This document shows positions 16,963 through 26,517 of a DNA stretch of 64,000 nucleotides, one piece after another. The DNA is from Pseudorhizobium flavum (GTDB lineage: Bacteria; Pseudomonadota; Alphaproteobacteria; Rhizobiales; Rhizobiaceae): NCBI RefSeq assembly GCF_902502825.2, contig NZ_LR723670.1, positions 1,240,001 through 1,304,000 of the forward strand, in the 5' to 3' direction. Below the pieces are notes generated by a model that was not told the DNA's origin, searched no databases, and saw only the letters and a program-made list of their open reading frames with translations. Every line of letters begins with the position of its first letter. The stretch's first letter is position 1. The position numbers and the translations under genes are program-made.

Positions 16963-17571
16963 ATGGTGTCCATTCAGTCAATCTGCGTCTATTGCGGTTC
17001 CCAGCCTGGCCGCGACCCTGCCTACATCGCGGCCGGCCATGCGCTCGGAAAATCGATCGCCGCCCACGGCCTGCGCCTCGTATATGGCGGCGGTACCAAG
17101 GGCATTATGGGCGCAGTGGCCGCAGGCGTGCTAGCCAATGGCGGGCAGGTGACAGGTATTATACCAGAGTTTCTCGTGGATATGGAGGCCACCCGTCATT
17201 CTCTTAGCCAACTCGACGAACTGATCGTCACGGAGGACATGCATGCGCGTAAGCACGCCATGTTCGAACGTTCGGATGCGTTCGTTACCCTTCCGGGCGG
17301 CATCGGCACGCTCGAGGAGATCGTCGAGATCATGACCTGGGCGCAGCTCGGCCGGCACGAGAAGCCGATGGTCTTCGCCAATATCGGCGGCTTCTGGAAG
17401 CCCATGCTCGATCTGGTCGACCACATGCGGGAGCAGGGGTTCATCCACCGCGCACACCTCGTTCAGCCCCTGGTCATCGACGATGTGGAGGACATCGTAC
17501 CCGCGATCCTGGATCGGGCCAGCGACATCACCCCGACCCCTGGCGAGGAAGCGGTGATTTCAAGGCTATAG
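16963..17571 (+). CDS. LOG-family protein (TIGR00730; nucleoside monophosphate phosphoribohydrolase)
   Basis: A 202-residue Rossmann-like enzyme. The family signature is present: YGGGTKGIMG (41-50), MHARK with Arg96, and PGGIGTLEE (111-119). LOG proteins release free bases from nucleotide 5'-monophosphates, including cytokinin precursors. In bacteria the role is often housekeeping or cytokinin-related. The start may be ATG 16963 or the adjoining GTG 16966, which has better spacing to GGAG at 16956-16959. The frame is open far upstream, but that part is antisense to the LysM-protein gene and is not coding. Confidence 0.9.
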   Translation: MVSIQSICVYCGSQPGRDPAYIAAGHALGKSIAAHGLRLVYGGGTKGIMGAVAAGVLANGGQVTGIIPEFLVDMEATRHSLSQLDELIVTEDMHARKHAMFERSDAFVTLPGGIGTLEEIVEIMTWAQLGRHEKPMVFANIGGFWKPMLDLVDHMREQGFIHRAHLVQPLVIDDVEDIVPAILDRASDITPTPGEEAVISRL

Positions 17572-17598
17572 CAAGGTACTGGCCGGCGAGTTTCGTCC

Positions 17599-18510
17599 TC
17601 AGTGGCCGCGGGCCTGCATCAGCATCGACCAGCTGTAGATGGCGAGCGCCGACCAGATCAGAACGAAGGCGCCGAGCTTCACCATGCTAAGCGGCTCGTG
17701 GAACACGAAGACAGCAATCAGGAAGATCATGGTCGGCGCGATATACTGCATGATGCCGATGGTCGAGAGCCTCAGCAACTTTGCGCCATTGGCGTAGATC
17801 ATCAGCGGTCCAGCGGTGATGACGCCGGTCGCCGCAAGAAGGAGCGTGTCCGACGTGCTGGAGTGGATGAGATGCCCGCTGCCAGACATTTCTGCATAGA
17901 CGATGTAGGCGAGGGCGAACGGCGTGAGGATCAGCACCTCGAGGAAGAAGCCCTGGTTCGGCCCCACGGGAAGCGTCTTTCGGAAGAAGGCATAGAACCC
18001 CCAACTGACAGTCAGGACCAGCGAAGCCCAGGGAAGCCCACCGGCGTCGTAGGTCAGGATCGCGACAGCGACGACCACCAAGGCGATCGCGACGAGTTGT
18101 ACGGGCTGCAGCCGCTCCTTGAGGAGCACGGCCGCCAGGAAGATGCTGAACAGCGGGTTGATGAAATAGCCGAGCGCGGTGTCCAGCGCACGATCGACCG
18201 AGATCGCCCAGACATAAACGCCCCAATTGACGGTAATCAGCGCCGCGGTCAACCCAGCCATCATCAGCGTCCGCGGAAACCGGAACGCAGCCTTCAGCTC
18301 TGATGTCCGGCGCAGGATCAGCAGCACGATCCCCGCGACCGGAACTGACCAGACCACCCGGTGCGCCAGGACTTCGAAAGGCGACATGTGTGCAACCGCC
18401 TTCATGTAGATCGGCAGGAAACCCCACAGCAAATAGGCCGTCAGCGCGAAGGCGAAGCCGCGGGCGGAATCCTCGTTCTTGGCCGGGGCGGGCGCGTCTG
18501 TGGTGGCCAT
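17599..18510 (-). CDS. rarD: RarD-type EamA-family transporter
   Basis: A 303-residue inner-membrane protein with ten predicted helices in two EamA halves. RarD hallmarks are ALTAYLLWGFLPIYMKAV at the N-terminus, EVLAHRVVWSVP, and TVNWGVYVWAI with ALGYFINPLFS. RarD proteins belong to the drug/metabolite transporter superfamily; substrates are poorly known. The gene converges with the LOG gene (27-base gap, no terminator visible) and diverges from the methyltransferase gene at 18647. Confidence 0.9.
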   Translation of the reverse strand: MATTDAPAPAKNEDSARGFAFALTAYLLWGFLPIYMKAVAHMSPFEVLAHRVVWSVPVAGIVLLILRRTSELKAAFRFPRTLMMAGLTAALITVNWGVYVWAISVDRALDTALGYFINPLFSIFLAAVLLKERLQPVQLVAIALVVVAVAILTYDAGGLPWASLVLTVSWGFYAFFRKTLPVGPNQGFFLEVLILTPFALAYIVYAEMSGSGHLIHSSTSDTLLLAATGVITAGPLMIYANGAKLLRLSTIGIMQYIAPTMIFLIAVFVFHEPLSMVKLGAFVLIWSALAIYSWSMLMQARGH

Positions 18511-18646
18511 GGATGTTTCCGATCGTCTTTCCGCTTATGGTTGCCATCTACTCCTCGCGCAGAGGAGGAACCAATTCATTTGCGTGAAGAGTTGATCGCG
18601 GTCATGAATTCCAGGCAGTCGCCATGCCAGCGAAACCGGAGGCCTC

Positions 18647-19522
18647 ATGAAATTCGAAGAGCAGCCCCCTCATCGCCAGCTGTTTGCGCGGCAGGTGCTC
18701 GCCAAGGCCGGGGTGGCCAACGACCCTCGCCTGCTCGCTGCTCTGGCATCCGTCGAACGGGAGCCGTTCTTCGGACCTCCGCCGTGGTTCTACAGTGATT
18801 TCTCGACCTATCGCGAACTGGCCTCGCACGACCCGGTCGTTCTCTACCAGGACATGCTCGTGGCGCTGGATCCGGCGCGTCACGTCAACAACGGGGTCCC
18901 CTCCCTCCATGCCGGTGCGCTGAACCAGCTGGGAGTCCGACCGGCGGAACGGGTCGCCCATCTCGGCGCCGGGACAGGTTATTACACTGCGATACTCGCT
19001 GAACTGGTTGGGCCGTCAGGTCAAGTCACCGCCGTTGAGTACGACGGGGAGTTGGCCCGCAAGGCAGCAGAGGCGCTCGGGAACCGAAGCAACGTCACGG
19101 TCATTCAGGGCGATGCCCTCGCCTTTCCGCAAGAAGCTGTCGACGTCGTCTATGTCAACTTCGCGCTGGACCATCCGGCTGCGGCCTGGGTCGATCAACT
19201 TGCGCCTTGCGGTCGCCTCCTGTTCCCGCTGGGGATCCCGGCCCGGAGCGCCAACGGGGAGCAGTTGCCGTTTACGAGCATGGCCGGGTTTCTCCTGATC
19301 GACCGGCGCCCGGCAGGTTACGGTGCCCGCTTCCTGCAACCGGTGTCTTTCGTCTTCGCGGAAGGGCAAGAGCCGCCGCCGGCCAGCCGTCGGGAGGGCC
19401 TGGAGGCGGCCTTCCGGCGCCGCATCGCCCACCAGGTGCGACAGTTGCGCTGGCGCCGTCCGCCGGAGGACGACGAGTGGTATTCGGAAGAGGGTTGGGG
19501 CCTCTCGAAGCGCGAGCCGTAG
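18647..19522 (+). CDS. Protein-L-isoaspartate O-methyltransferase-like SAM methyltransferase
   Basis: A 291-residue class I methyltransferase. The SAM-binding loop HLGAGTGYY (105-113) and the acidic strand end AVEYD (about 129-133) fit the PCMT family, as do VNNGVPSLHAGALNQ before it and NVTVIQGDAL after it. It is longer than classic Pcm (about 210 residues), with an extra C-terminal Arg-rich part. The canonical Ser/Thr-rich substrate loop is not obvious, so repair of isoaspartyl residues is not certain. Its stop directly abuts the cimA stop on the other strand with no gap. Confidence 0.78.
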   Translation: MKFEEQPPHRQLFARQVLAKAGVANDPRLLAALASVEREPFFGPPPWFYSDFSTYRELASHDPVVLYQDMLVALDPARHVNNGVPSLHAGALNQLGVRPAERVAHLGAGTGYYTAILAELVGPSGQVTAVEYDGELARKAAEALGNRSNVTVIQGDALAFPQEAVDVVYVNFALDHPAAAWVDQLAPCGRLLFPLGIPARSANGEQLPFTSMAGFLLIDRRPAGYGARFLQPVSFVFAEGQEPPPASRREGLEAAFRRRIAHQVRQLRWRRPPEDDEWYSEEGWGLSKREP

Positions 19523-21139
19523 CTATTCCGCTGCGATCCGCCCCGCCATGTGGCGGTTCTTCATCAGCTTGTAGACGATCGAATCGGTCAGCGCCTGGAA
19601 CGAGGCGTCGATGATGTTTTCCGACACCCCGACCGTCCACCAGCGCGTTCCGTCGCCATCGGTCGATTCGATCAGCACGCGCGTGATGGCGGCGGTGCCG
19701 CCGTTCAGAATGCGCACCTTGAAGTCGGCCAGTACGAGGTCAGCGATTTCCGCTTGGTATTTGCCGAGATCCTTGCGCAATGCCAGGTCGAGCGCGTTCA
19801 CCGGGCCGTCACCCTCCGCGACGGACATGACCTGCTCGCCATCGACATCGAGCTTCACGACCGCTTCCGACACTGTCTTGATGCGGCCATTGGCGTCGAA
19901 GCGTCGCTCCACCATCACCCTGAAGCTGTCCACGGTGAAGAATTCCGGAATGGTACCCAGCGTCCGGTGGGCGAGAAGCTCGAAGCTGGCATCGGCGCCC
20001 TCATAGGCATAGCCGGTTGCCTCTCGCTCCTTGACGATGGAAATCAGCAGGTCGAGCTTCGGGTCGTCCTTGCCAACCTCGATGCCGCGTCGCTTCAGGG
20101 CATTGATGAAGTTCGACTTGCCGCCCTGGTCGGAGACCATCACCTTGCGGAAGTTGCCGACGCTTTCAGGCGCCACATGTTCGTAGGTTCTTGGGTCCTT
20201 GAGCAGTGCGGAGGCATGGATGCCGGCCTTGGTCGCAAAGGCGGAGGCGCCGACATAGGGCGCCTGATGGTTCGGCGACCGGTTCAGCAACTCGTCGAAG
20301 GCATGGCTGAGATTGGTGAGCCCCTCAAGCCGCACCGCGTCGATCCCTGTCTCGAGGCGGCTGGAATAGCCCTCCTTCAGCGACAGGGTGGCGATCAGCG
20401 TCACCAGATTGGCGTTGCCGCAGCGCTCGCCGATGCCGTTCAGCGTCCCCTGGATTTGCCGACAGCCCGCCTCGACGGCGGCGAGCGAGTTGGCGACCGC
20501 CTGGCCGGTATCGTCATGGGCGTGGATGCCGAGGGATGATCCCGGAATGCCTACTGCGATGACCGCGCCGACGATCTCCCGGATCTCTGCCGGCTGGGTG
20601 CCGCCATTGGTGTCGCAAAGCACGACCCAGCGCGCCCCCGCCTCATAAGCCGTCCTAGCGCAGGAAAGCGCATAATCGGGATTTGCCTTATAGCCGTCGA
20701 AGAAATGCTCGCAGTCGACCAGGGCTTCCTTGCCAGCGGCGCGTGCCGCCTCGACGCTCTCCCGGATCGACTGAAGGTTCTCCTCGTTGGAGCAGCCGAG
20801 GGCGACGCGGACATGGTAGTCCCAGCTTTTTGCGACGAAGCAGATGGCGTCGCTGCGAGCCTGCAGCAGCGTCGCAAGTCCAGGGTCGTTGGACGCGGAA
20901 ATGCCGGCCCGCTTCGTCATGCCGAATGCGACAAAGCTGGCCTTCTGTGTCCGCTTCTCCGAGAAGAAGGCGGTATCCGTCGGATTGGCCCCGGGATACC
21001 CGCCTTCGACATAATCGAGACCGAAATTGTCGAGCATCGCCGAAATCGCGATCTTGTCCTCGACGGAAAAATCGACGCCCGGCGTCTGCTGCCCGTCCCG
21101 GAGCGTCGTGTCGAAGAGATAGATGCGTTCCCGCGTCAT
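19523..21139 (-). CDS. cimA: (R)-citramalate synthase
   Basis: A 538-residue enzyme condensing pyruvate and acetyl-CoA to citramalate, the entry to a threonine-independent route to 2-oxobutyrate and isoleucine. The DRE-TIM core starts DTTLRDGQQTPG (about 9-20); LCDTNGGTQP, GIHAHDDTGQAVANS and GTLNGIGERCGN supply metal and substrate sites. The C-terminal LeuA-type dimer domain ends ITRVLIESTDGDGTRWWTVG. The DTNGG and ERCGN pattern matches the TIGR00977 citramalate synthase branch rather than LeuA. ATG 21139 has GGAGG seven bases upstream. Confidence 0.9.
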   Translation of the reverse strand: MTRERIYLFDTTLRDGQQTPGVDFSVEDKIAISAMLDNFGLDYVEGGYPGANPTDTAFFSEKRTQKASFVAFGMTKRAGISASNDPGLATLLQARSDAICFVAKSWDYHVRVALGCSNEENLQSIRESVEAARAAGKEALVDCEHFFDGYKANPDYALSCARTAYEAGARWVVLCDTNGGTQPAEIREIVGAVIAVGIPGSSLGIHAHDDTGQAVANSLAAVEAGCRQIQGTLNGIGERCGNANLVTLIATLSLKEGYSSRLETGIDAVRLEGLTNLSHAFDELLNRSPNHQAPYVGASAFATKAGIHASALLKDPRTYEHVAPESVGNFRKVMVSDQGGKSNFINALKRRGIEVGKDDPKLDLLISIVKEREATGYAYEGADASFELLAHRTLGTIPEFFTVDSFRVMVERRFDANGRIKTVSEAVVKLDVDGEQVMSVAEGDGPVNALDLALRKDLGKYQAEIADLVLADFKVRILNGGTAAITRVLIESTDGDGTRWWTVGVSENIIDASFQALTDSIVYKLMKNRHMAGRIAAE

Positions 21140-21178
21140 GTGCCGTCCTCCGCAGCCGCCTGTTGCGACCATTGAACC

Positions 21179-22159
<981 letters not shown>

Positions 22160-22846
22160 TCACTTCAAGGATGTTCGCGAGGATCTGGTAGCTCGGGTCG
22201 TCGATGAGATCACCGCCACGAGGAGCATCAGCGGAATGCCGAGCTCAAGCAATTCCTCCAGGATCACCATTTGCAGGCTTGTGCCCGACTCCAGTGTAAT
22301 CCCGAAGGGCGCAAGCTTACGCCCGATGCCATCAACCGATTTGGAAAGGCTGGCGAAGGCTAGGGCGCCGACGATGCTCCATGCCCAGAGCGTCCTCATC
22401 CGCAACCCGGTGACAAACTCCTTTGCACCCATTTTGACGAGACGGATCGCAACGGTGGCAACGAAGGCGAGGGCGATCAGACCAAGAATCCGATCCAAGA
22501 CCGGCGCCATGTCCGTCAGGTAGAGGTCGCTCCGAAGCACACCTATGCTCGTGAGCTTCTTGTCGAGATCGAATTCCCGCCCCATCATCAGGAGCATGAC
22601 GGCCGGCACCTGCCACGAGGTCTTCCAGTTCTCACCGGGGCGAGTCCACAGCCACGCAATAGCTGCATAGGCATAAAGCAACGCCGAGGCGATCTCGATG
22701 CCGCCTGTCTCGCGGACAAGGCCAGGCCCGAAGCCCGTGGTCCAGATATCCACGGCAATCAGTAAGCTGGCACCTGCCAGAGCCCAGATGATCAGGTGCC
22801 AGGGGTGGCCGGCGCTTGAGGCGTGGTCGCGTCTGTCATCGGTCAT
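22160..22846 (-). CDS. Multi-pass membrane protein of unknown function
   Basis: A 228-residue protein with about six hydrophobic segments and a Ser/Thr/Arg-rich cytoplasmic tail. A polar loop with GREFDLDKKLTSIGVLRSDL follows the third helix; this Arg-Glu-x-Asp...Lys...Thr pattern is shared, as I recall, by several uncharacterised bacterial membrane proteins. No named family is assigned. The start ATG overlaps (ATGA) the stop of a possible 28-residue reading frame, and the gene lies at the end of the cysS-GFA-GFA run and just before pip. Confidence 0.68.
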   Translation of the reverse strand: MTDDRRDHASSAGHPWHLIIWALAGASLLIAVDIWTTGFGPGLVRETGGIEIASALLYAYAAIAWLWTRPGENWKTSWQVPAVMLLMMGREFDLDKKLTSIGVLRSDLYLTDMAPVLDRILGLIALAFVATVAIRLVKMGAKEFVTGLRMRTLWAWSIVGALAFASLSKSVDGIGRKLAPFGITLESGTSLQMVILEELLELGIPLMLLVAVISSTTRATRSSRTSLK

Positions 22847-22929
22847 GGATTGACCACCAACATCCTGGCCGCAACGATTGCCCGAGTCGGACCGGTGCTA
22901 CCGACTGCAACGGAAAGTGGTTCATTCAT
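22843..22929 (-). CDS. Possible 28-residue leader peptide coupled to the membrane-protein gene
   Basis: ATG 22929 follows AAGGA nine bases upstream. The frame opens MNEPLSVAVGSTGPTRAIVA and its TGA overlaps the ATG of the downstream gene. It is too short for composition to be decisive and resembles no family, so it could be a leader peptide or chance. Confidence 0.3.
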   Translation of the reverse strand: MNEPLSVAVGSTGPTRAIVAARMLVVNP

Positions 22930-22973
22930 AAGAAAAAATCCTTATCTGCAAATCTGGATGCGTGTGAAGTTCG

Positions 22974-23087
22974 TCATGCGAGAAAGGCGTAAGCGAGGAT
23001 GGCGGCAGTGATAAGCGTCACCAGCAGGCCTTTTCCAATCAGGCTGTAGAGAAGCCATTTCGGCATCTTGTTCGGGTTGTCAGTCAT
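22974..23087 (-). CDS. 37-residue single-span membrane peptide
   Basis: Starts at ATG 23087, overlapping the TGA of the second GFA gene (ATGA). A Lys-containing N-terminus (MTDNPNKMPKWLLYSLIGKG) leads into one hydrophobic helix to the C-terminus (LLVTLITAAILAYAFLA). Translational coupling to the GFA gene and a clean transmembrane pattern support it. Its function is unknown; it may tether or modulate a partner in the operon. Confidence 0.62.
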   Translation of the reverse strand: MTDNPNKMPKWLLYSLIGKGLLVTLITAAILAYAFLA

Positions 23088-23566
23088 GGCTTGTCGCCTT
23101 GGGGCCAGGCCTCGGTATCGTGATCGGGATGCTGGTAGGAGACGATATCGGCGAGAAAAGGCGCTGCCTCCACATCGTCCATGGTCTGCCGGACGGGCAA
23201 TTCGTGGAGGTGGTTGACGAAGGGGAGCTTGCGCTCAACACCGAACTGGATGATCGGGGGCACCGCCGACGGATCGTCGAAAGCGCCGGTTGCGATGGCG
23301 ATCCCGTCTGCAGCCTCGTAGGTGAGGGGGGTTCCGCAATTCTCGCAAAACCCGCGTAGGACGTGGTTAGACGAGCGGAAGTGCTTGACGCTACCGCGGG
23401 TCCACTGCAGCTCCGCATCCCGGGTGGAAACCAAGGGCGCATAGAATGCGCCGAAGGCCTTCTGGCACATGCGGCAATGGCAAATGGAACTATCCTTCAG
23501 GTCGCCGCTCACGCGGAAACGGACCGCGCCGCACTGGCAGCCGCCGGTATGGATGGGAAGCGTCAT
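23084..23566 (-). CDS. GFA-family (CENP-V/Gfa-like) zinc protein, second of a tandem pair
   Basis: A 160-residue protein with the GFA zinc ligands: [10 protein letters not shown] (Cys10, Cys12), [13 protein letters not shown] and FCENCGTPL. The family is named for glutathione-dependent formaldehyde-activating enzyme, but most members have no proven activity. It overlaps the upstream GFA gene by four bases and is clearly related to it (similar length, spacing and HPDH...W tail), so the two arose by tandem duplication. It is part of the cysS-led chain. Confidence 0.9.
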   Translation of the reverse strand: MTLPIHTGGCQCGAVRFRVSGDLKDSSICHCRMCQKAFGAFYAPLVSTRDAELQWTRGSVKHFRSSNHVLRGFCENCGTPLTYEAADGIAIATGAFDDPSAVPPIIQFGVERKLPFVNHLHELPVRQTMDDVEAAPFLADIVSYQHPDHDTEAWPQGDKP

Positions 23567-24045
23567 GAGTGTGCCTCCGGTGACCAGTCTTGCGTTTCGT
23601 GATCGGGATGCTGACGGCTGCTCGCTGCAATGTCGGCATCATCCTCTGCCGACGTGTCCATGCGCTCGTCGTGGGGTAATGTGTCGAGCTCGCCAAACCA
23701 AATCATCTTGCGAGGAAGGTTCGTCTGCAGTCCAGGCTTCACGCTCTCCGGCTCATCCAGCGAGCCCAGCGTGATGCTGATATGGTCGTGCCCGCCGTCA
23801 TAGAAGAGCGGCGTACCGCATTGACCGCAGAAGCCCCGGCGAACGTTGGCGGAAGACTGGAACCAGGTCGGCTGGCCGCGGGTCAGCGTGAAGTTCTCGT
23901 ACTTCACGCCTCCGAACGGCATGAAGTAGTTTCCCGCAGCCTTCTGGCACATACGGCAGTGGCAGACATGCGGAAAGCCGACCTCGCCCTCCGCGCGGTA
24001 TCGTACGGCGCCGCATTGGCAACCGCCCGTGTGAACCTGCGTCAT
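23563..24045 (-). CDS. GFA-family (CENP-V/Gfa-like) zinc protein, first of a tandem pair
   Basis: A 160-residue paralogue of the next gene, with ligands [25 protein letters not shown] and [11 protein letters not shown], and a tail HPDHETQDW. It is the same length as its neighbour but differs in much of the middle, so the duplication is not very recent. Its ATG overlaps the cysS stop by four bases, which is unusual for a tRNA-synthetase gene and implies GFA translation is coupled to cysS. The substrate is unknown. Confidence 0.9.
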   Translation of the reverse strand: MTQVHTGGCQCGAVRYRAEGEVGFPHVCHCRMCQKAAGNYFMPFGGVKYENFTLTRGQPTWFQSSANVRRGFCGQCGTPLFYDGGHDHISITLGSLDEPESVKPGLQTNLPRKMIWFGELDTLPHDERMDTSAEDDADIAASSRQHPDHETQDWSPEAHS

Positions 24046-25463
24046 CTCCTGACCTCCCAGGTCGTCACCCGTTCTCCACTCGCCGGGTCCTTCCCGTCCC
24101 TGAGCTGGATGCCCTTGGACGAGAGATCATCGCGGATCTTGTCCGCCTCCGCAAAGTTCTTCGCCTTCAGCATCTCGAGCCGCATCTCAACGAGCGCATC
24201 TACCGCCACAGAGAGTTCATCAGGGATCAAGTTCGCAACGGATTGAGCGTAGAATTCGATCTGCTCCAGGCCCAAGAGCTGAAGTCCAAGTTTGAATGAA
24301 CGTTTGGCCTCGGCATTTCCGCGTTTCGCATCCTTGTACAGAGCTTGCAGTTGGGTAACAAAAAGCGGCGTGTTCAAGTCGTCTAGAAGGGGGTTTCCAT
24401 CGGGTAGCTGACCCGAATACCCCGACGTGTCCGTACCGAACGCGACGTCTGCCCAACGATTGACGATAGCGGATGCTTCTTCCAGCCGCTTCACCGAAAA
24501 ATCGATCGGCTCGCGATAATGCGTCATCAGCATGGCGAGCCGCAGCACCTCGCCCGGCCATTGGCGCCCGCCGAACTTGTCCGTATGCAGGAGGTCGTGG
24601 ATGGTGACGAAGTTGCCCTCGGACTTCGACATTTTGCGGCCTTCGACCTGCACGAAGCCGTTGTGCATCCAGACGTTGGCCATCACCTCCGTGCCATGGG
24701 CGCAGCGTGATTGGGCAATCTCGTTCTCGTGGTGCGGGAAGATCAGGTCCAGCCCACCGCCATGGATGTCGAAGACCTCGCCGAGATAGCGGCCGCTCAT
24801 GGCGGAGCACTCGATGTGCCAACCGGGCCGACCGCGGCCCCAGGGGCTCTCCCAGCCCGGCTCATTGTGCGAAGAGAGCTTCCAGAGCACAAAGTCGCCC
24901 GGGTTCTTCTTGTGCGCGTCGACGGCGATACGGGCACCGGCCTGCTGCTCGTCGAGAGGGCGTTTCGAAAGCTGGCCGTAATCGCTCATCGACTTCGTAT
25001 CGAACAGAACCTCTCCGCCTGCCACATAGGCGTGCCCCTTTGCGACCAGCCGCTCGATGATATCGATCATCTGCGGAATGTTGTCAGTTGCACGCGGCTC
25101 GACATTCGGCTCCAGGCAGCCCAGCGCCTTTACGTCCTCGTGAAACTGCGTCTCGGTCTTTTCCGTCACGAGCCGGATCGCCTCGTTCAGCGGCAGGCCG
25201 GGATGGTCGCGCAGCGCCCGTGCGTTGATCTTGTCGTCCACGTCTGTGATGTTGCGGGCATAGGTGACGTGATCGGCACCATAGAGGTGCTGCAGCAGCC
25301 GGTAGAGCACGTCGAAGACGATCACCGGCCGCGCATTGCCGATATGGGCATAGTCGTAGACCGTCGGGCCGCAGACATACATACGCACGTTGTTCGGATC
25401 GATCGGCCGGAACTCAGCCTTCTCGCGGGTCAGCGTATTGTAGAGCTTGAGCTTAACGCCCAT
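24042..25463 (-). CDS. cysS: Cysteinyl-tRNA synthetase
   Basis: A 473-residue class I synthetase charging tRNA-Cys. HIGN (40-43) is the HIGH motif and KMSKS is at 277-281. Zinc ligands are Cys31 ([10 protein letters not shown]), Cys219 (WHIECSAMS), and the His/Glu of HHENE. The C-terminal region ends [19 protein letters not shown] 25463 has AGGAG six bases upstream. A stretch of about 200 bases in the C-terminal part (24241-24420) is distinctly less GC-rich than its surroundings. The stop overlaps the first GFA gene. Confidence 0.96.
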   Translation of the reverse strand: MGVKLKLYNTLTREKAEFRPIDPNNVRMYVCGPTVYDYAHIGNARPVIVFDVLYRLLQHLYGADHVTYARNITDVDDKINARALRDHPGLPLNEAIRLVTEKTETQFHEDVKALGCLEPNVEPRATDNIPQMIDIIERLVAKGHAYVAGGEVLFDTKSMSDYGQLSKRPLDEQQAGARIAVDAHKKNPGDFVLWKLSSHNEPGWESPWGRGRPGWHIECSAMSGRYLGEVFDIHGGGLDLIFPHHENEIAQSRCAHGTEVMANVWMHNGFVQVEGRKMSKSEGNFVTIHDLLHTDKFGGRQWPGEVLRLAMLMTHYREPIDFSVKRLEEASAIVNRWADVAFGTDTSGYSGQLPDGNPLLDDLNTPLFVTQLQALYKDAKRGNAEAKRSFKLGLQLLGLEQIEFYAQSVANLIPDELSVAVDALVEMRLEMLKAKNFAEADKIRDDLSSKGIQLRDGKDPASGERVTTWEVRR

Positions 25464-25625
25464 CGAATTCTCCTGACAGCAAGCCACCGGCGGGACCGGG
25501 TCGTTTGTCTTCAGGCTTTTCGAGAGACGAAAACGGCCGGGCCAGCGCAGTGCACTAGCGAATAATGATCCCGCAAATGGAAATCGCCGTTTTCATGCGG
25601 CTGTTATGGCGCGGGGCCGGGCCGT

Positions 25626-25661
25626 GGTCAAGCGGGACGGGAACAACTATTGCGCTTGACC
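25626..25661 (-). other. 9-bp inverted repeat downstream of the SDR gene
   Basis: GGTCAAGCG (25626-25634) and CGCTTGACC (25653-25661) are perfect inverted copies separated by 18 bases, between the SDR stop (25679) and the cysS promoter region. On the minus strand it could be a terminator without U-run or a dyad for a regulator. Confidence 0.45.
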
Positions 25662-25678
25662 GGTCTCGACCGCAATGA

Positions 25679-26419
25679 TCACTCCGGCATGCGGTAGTCG
25701 ACGAACTTGTTCTCGCGCACGACGAACAGGCGCCCCGTCTCCTTCATCTCGGGAGAGGCGAGCGGCAGGATGGCCGCGGCAACCTCGGCCGGATGCGGCA
25801 GAGTGTTCGGATCCTCGCCGGGCATGGCCTGGGCGCGCATGGCCGTCCGTGTTGCGCCGGGGTCGATCGAATTGACGCGCAGAGCCGTTCGCTGCTGTTC
25901 GGCGGCCCAGGTCCTGGCCAGTGCCTCGACGGCCGCCTTCGACGCGGAATAGGCGCCCCAGAAGGGGCGGCACTTGTGAGCCGCGCCGGAGGAGAGGATC
26001 AGCGCCCGTCCGGCGTCCGATTTCAGGAGCAGCGGCTCGACGGAGCGGATCAGCCGCCAGGTGGCCGTGACATTGGTCAGCATCACCTTTTCGAACACTT
26101 TCGCCTCGATATGCCCGATCGGCGAGATCACGCCGAGGATGCCGGCATTGGCGACGAGGATGTCGAGCTTGCCCCAGCGTTCGAAGATCGACCCGCCGAG
26201 CTGGTCGATGGCCTGCATGTCGGTCAGGTCGAACGGTACGAGTGTGGCGGATCCGCCTTCGGCCTTGATCGCATCGTCCAACTCCTCCAGTCCGCCGACG
26301 CTGCGGGCGCAGGCAATGACATGCGCACCCGCTTTTGCCAGTTCCAGTGCGGTGAAATAGCCGATGCCGCGCGAAGCGCCGGTCACCAGAGCGATCCTGT
26401 CCTTCAGGTTGATCGTCAT
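25679..26419 (-). CDS. Short-chain dehydrogenase/reductase (SDR)
   Basis: A 246-residue NAD(P)-dependent oxidoreductase. The cofactor motif TGASRGIG is at 13-20, NAG at 91-93, and the catalytic Tyr157-x3-Lys161 in GAYSASKAAVEA, with Ser143/144 before it. The PG motif is in SIDPGATRT. Substrate is not identifiable. It lies about 100 bases downstream of purF on the same strand, an arrangement I recall in related rhizobia. ATG 26419 begins directly at the fold. Confidence 0.9.
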   Translation of the reverse strand: MTINLKDRIALVTGASRGIGYFTALELAKAGAHVIACARSVGGLEELDDAIKAEGGSATLVPFDLTDMQAIDQLGGSIFERWGKLDILVANAGILGVISPIGHIEAKVFEKVMLTNVTATWRLIRSVEPLLLKSDAGRALILSSGAAHKCRPFWGAYSASKAAVEALARTWAAEQQRTALRVNSIDPGATRTAMRAQAMPGEDPNTLPHPAEVAAAILPLASPEMKETGRLFVVRENKFVDYRMPE

Positions 26420-26517
26420 GTGCTGTCCCGTTTCCTGCCGCGGCAAGGAAAGAGGCCGCGTTGCCGCAGCCTTCTAGTGCCTTTGGGCTCCGATGGAAAC
26501 AGGCGAGTTGCCGCGGT

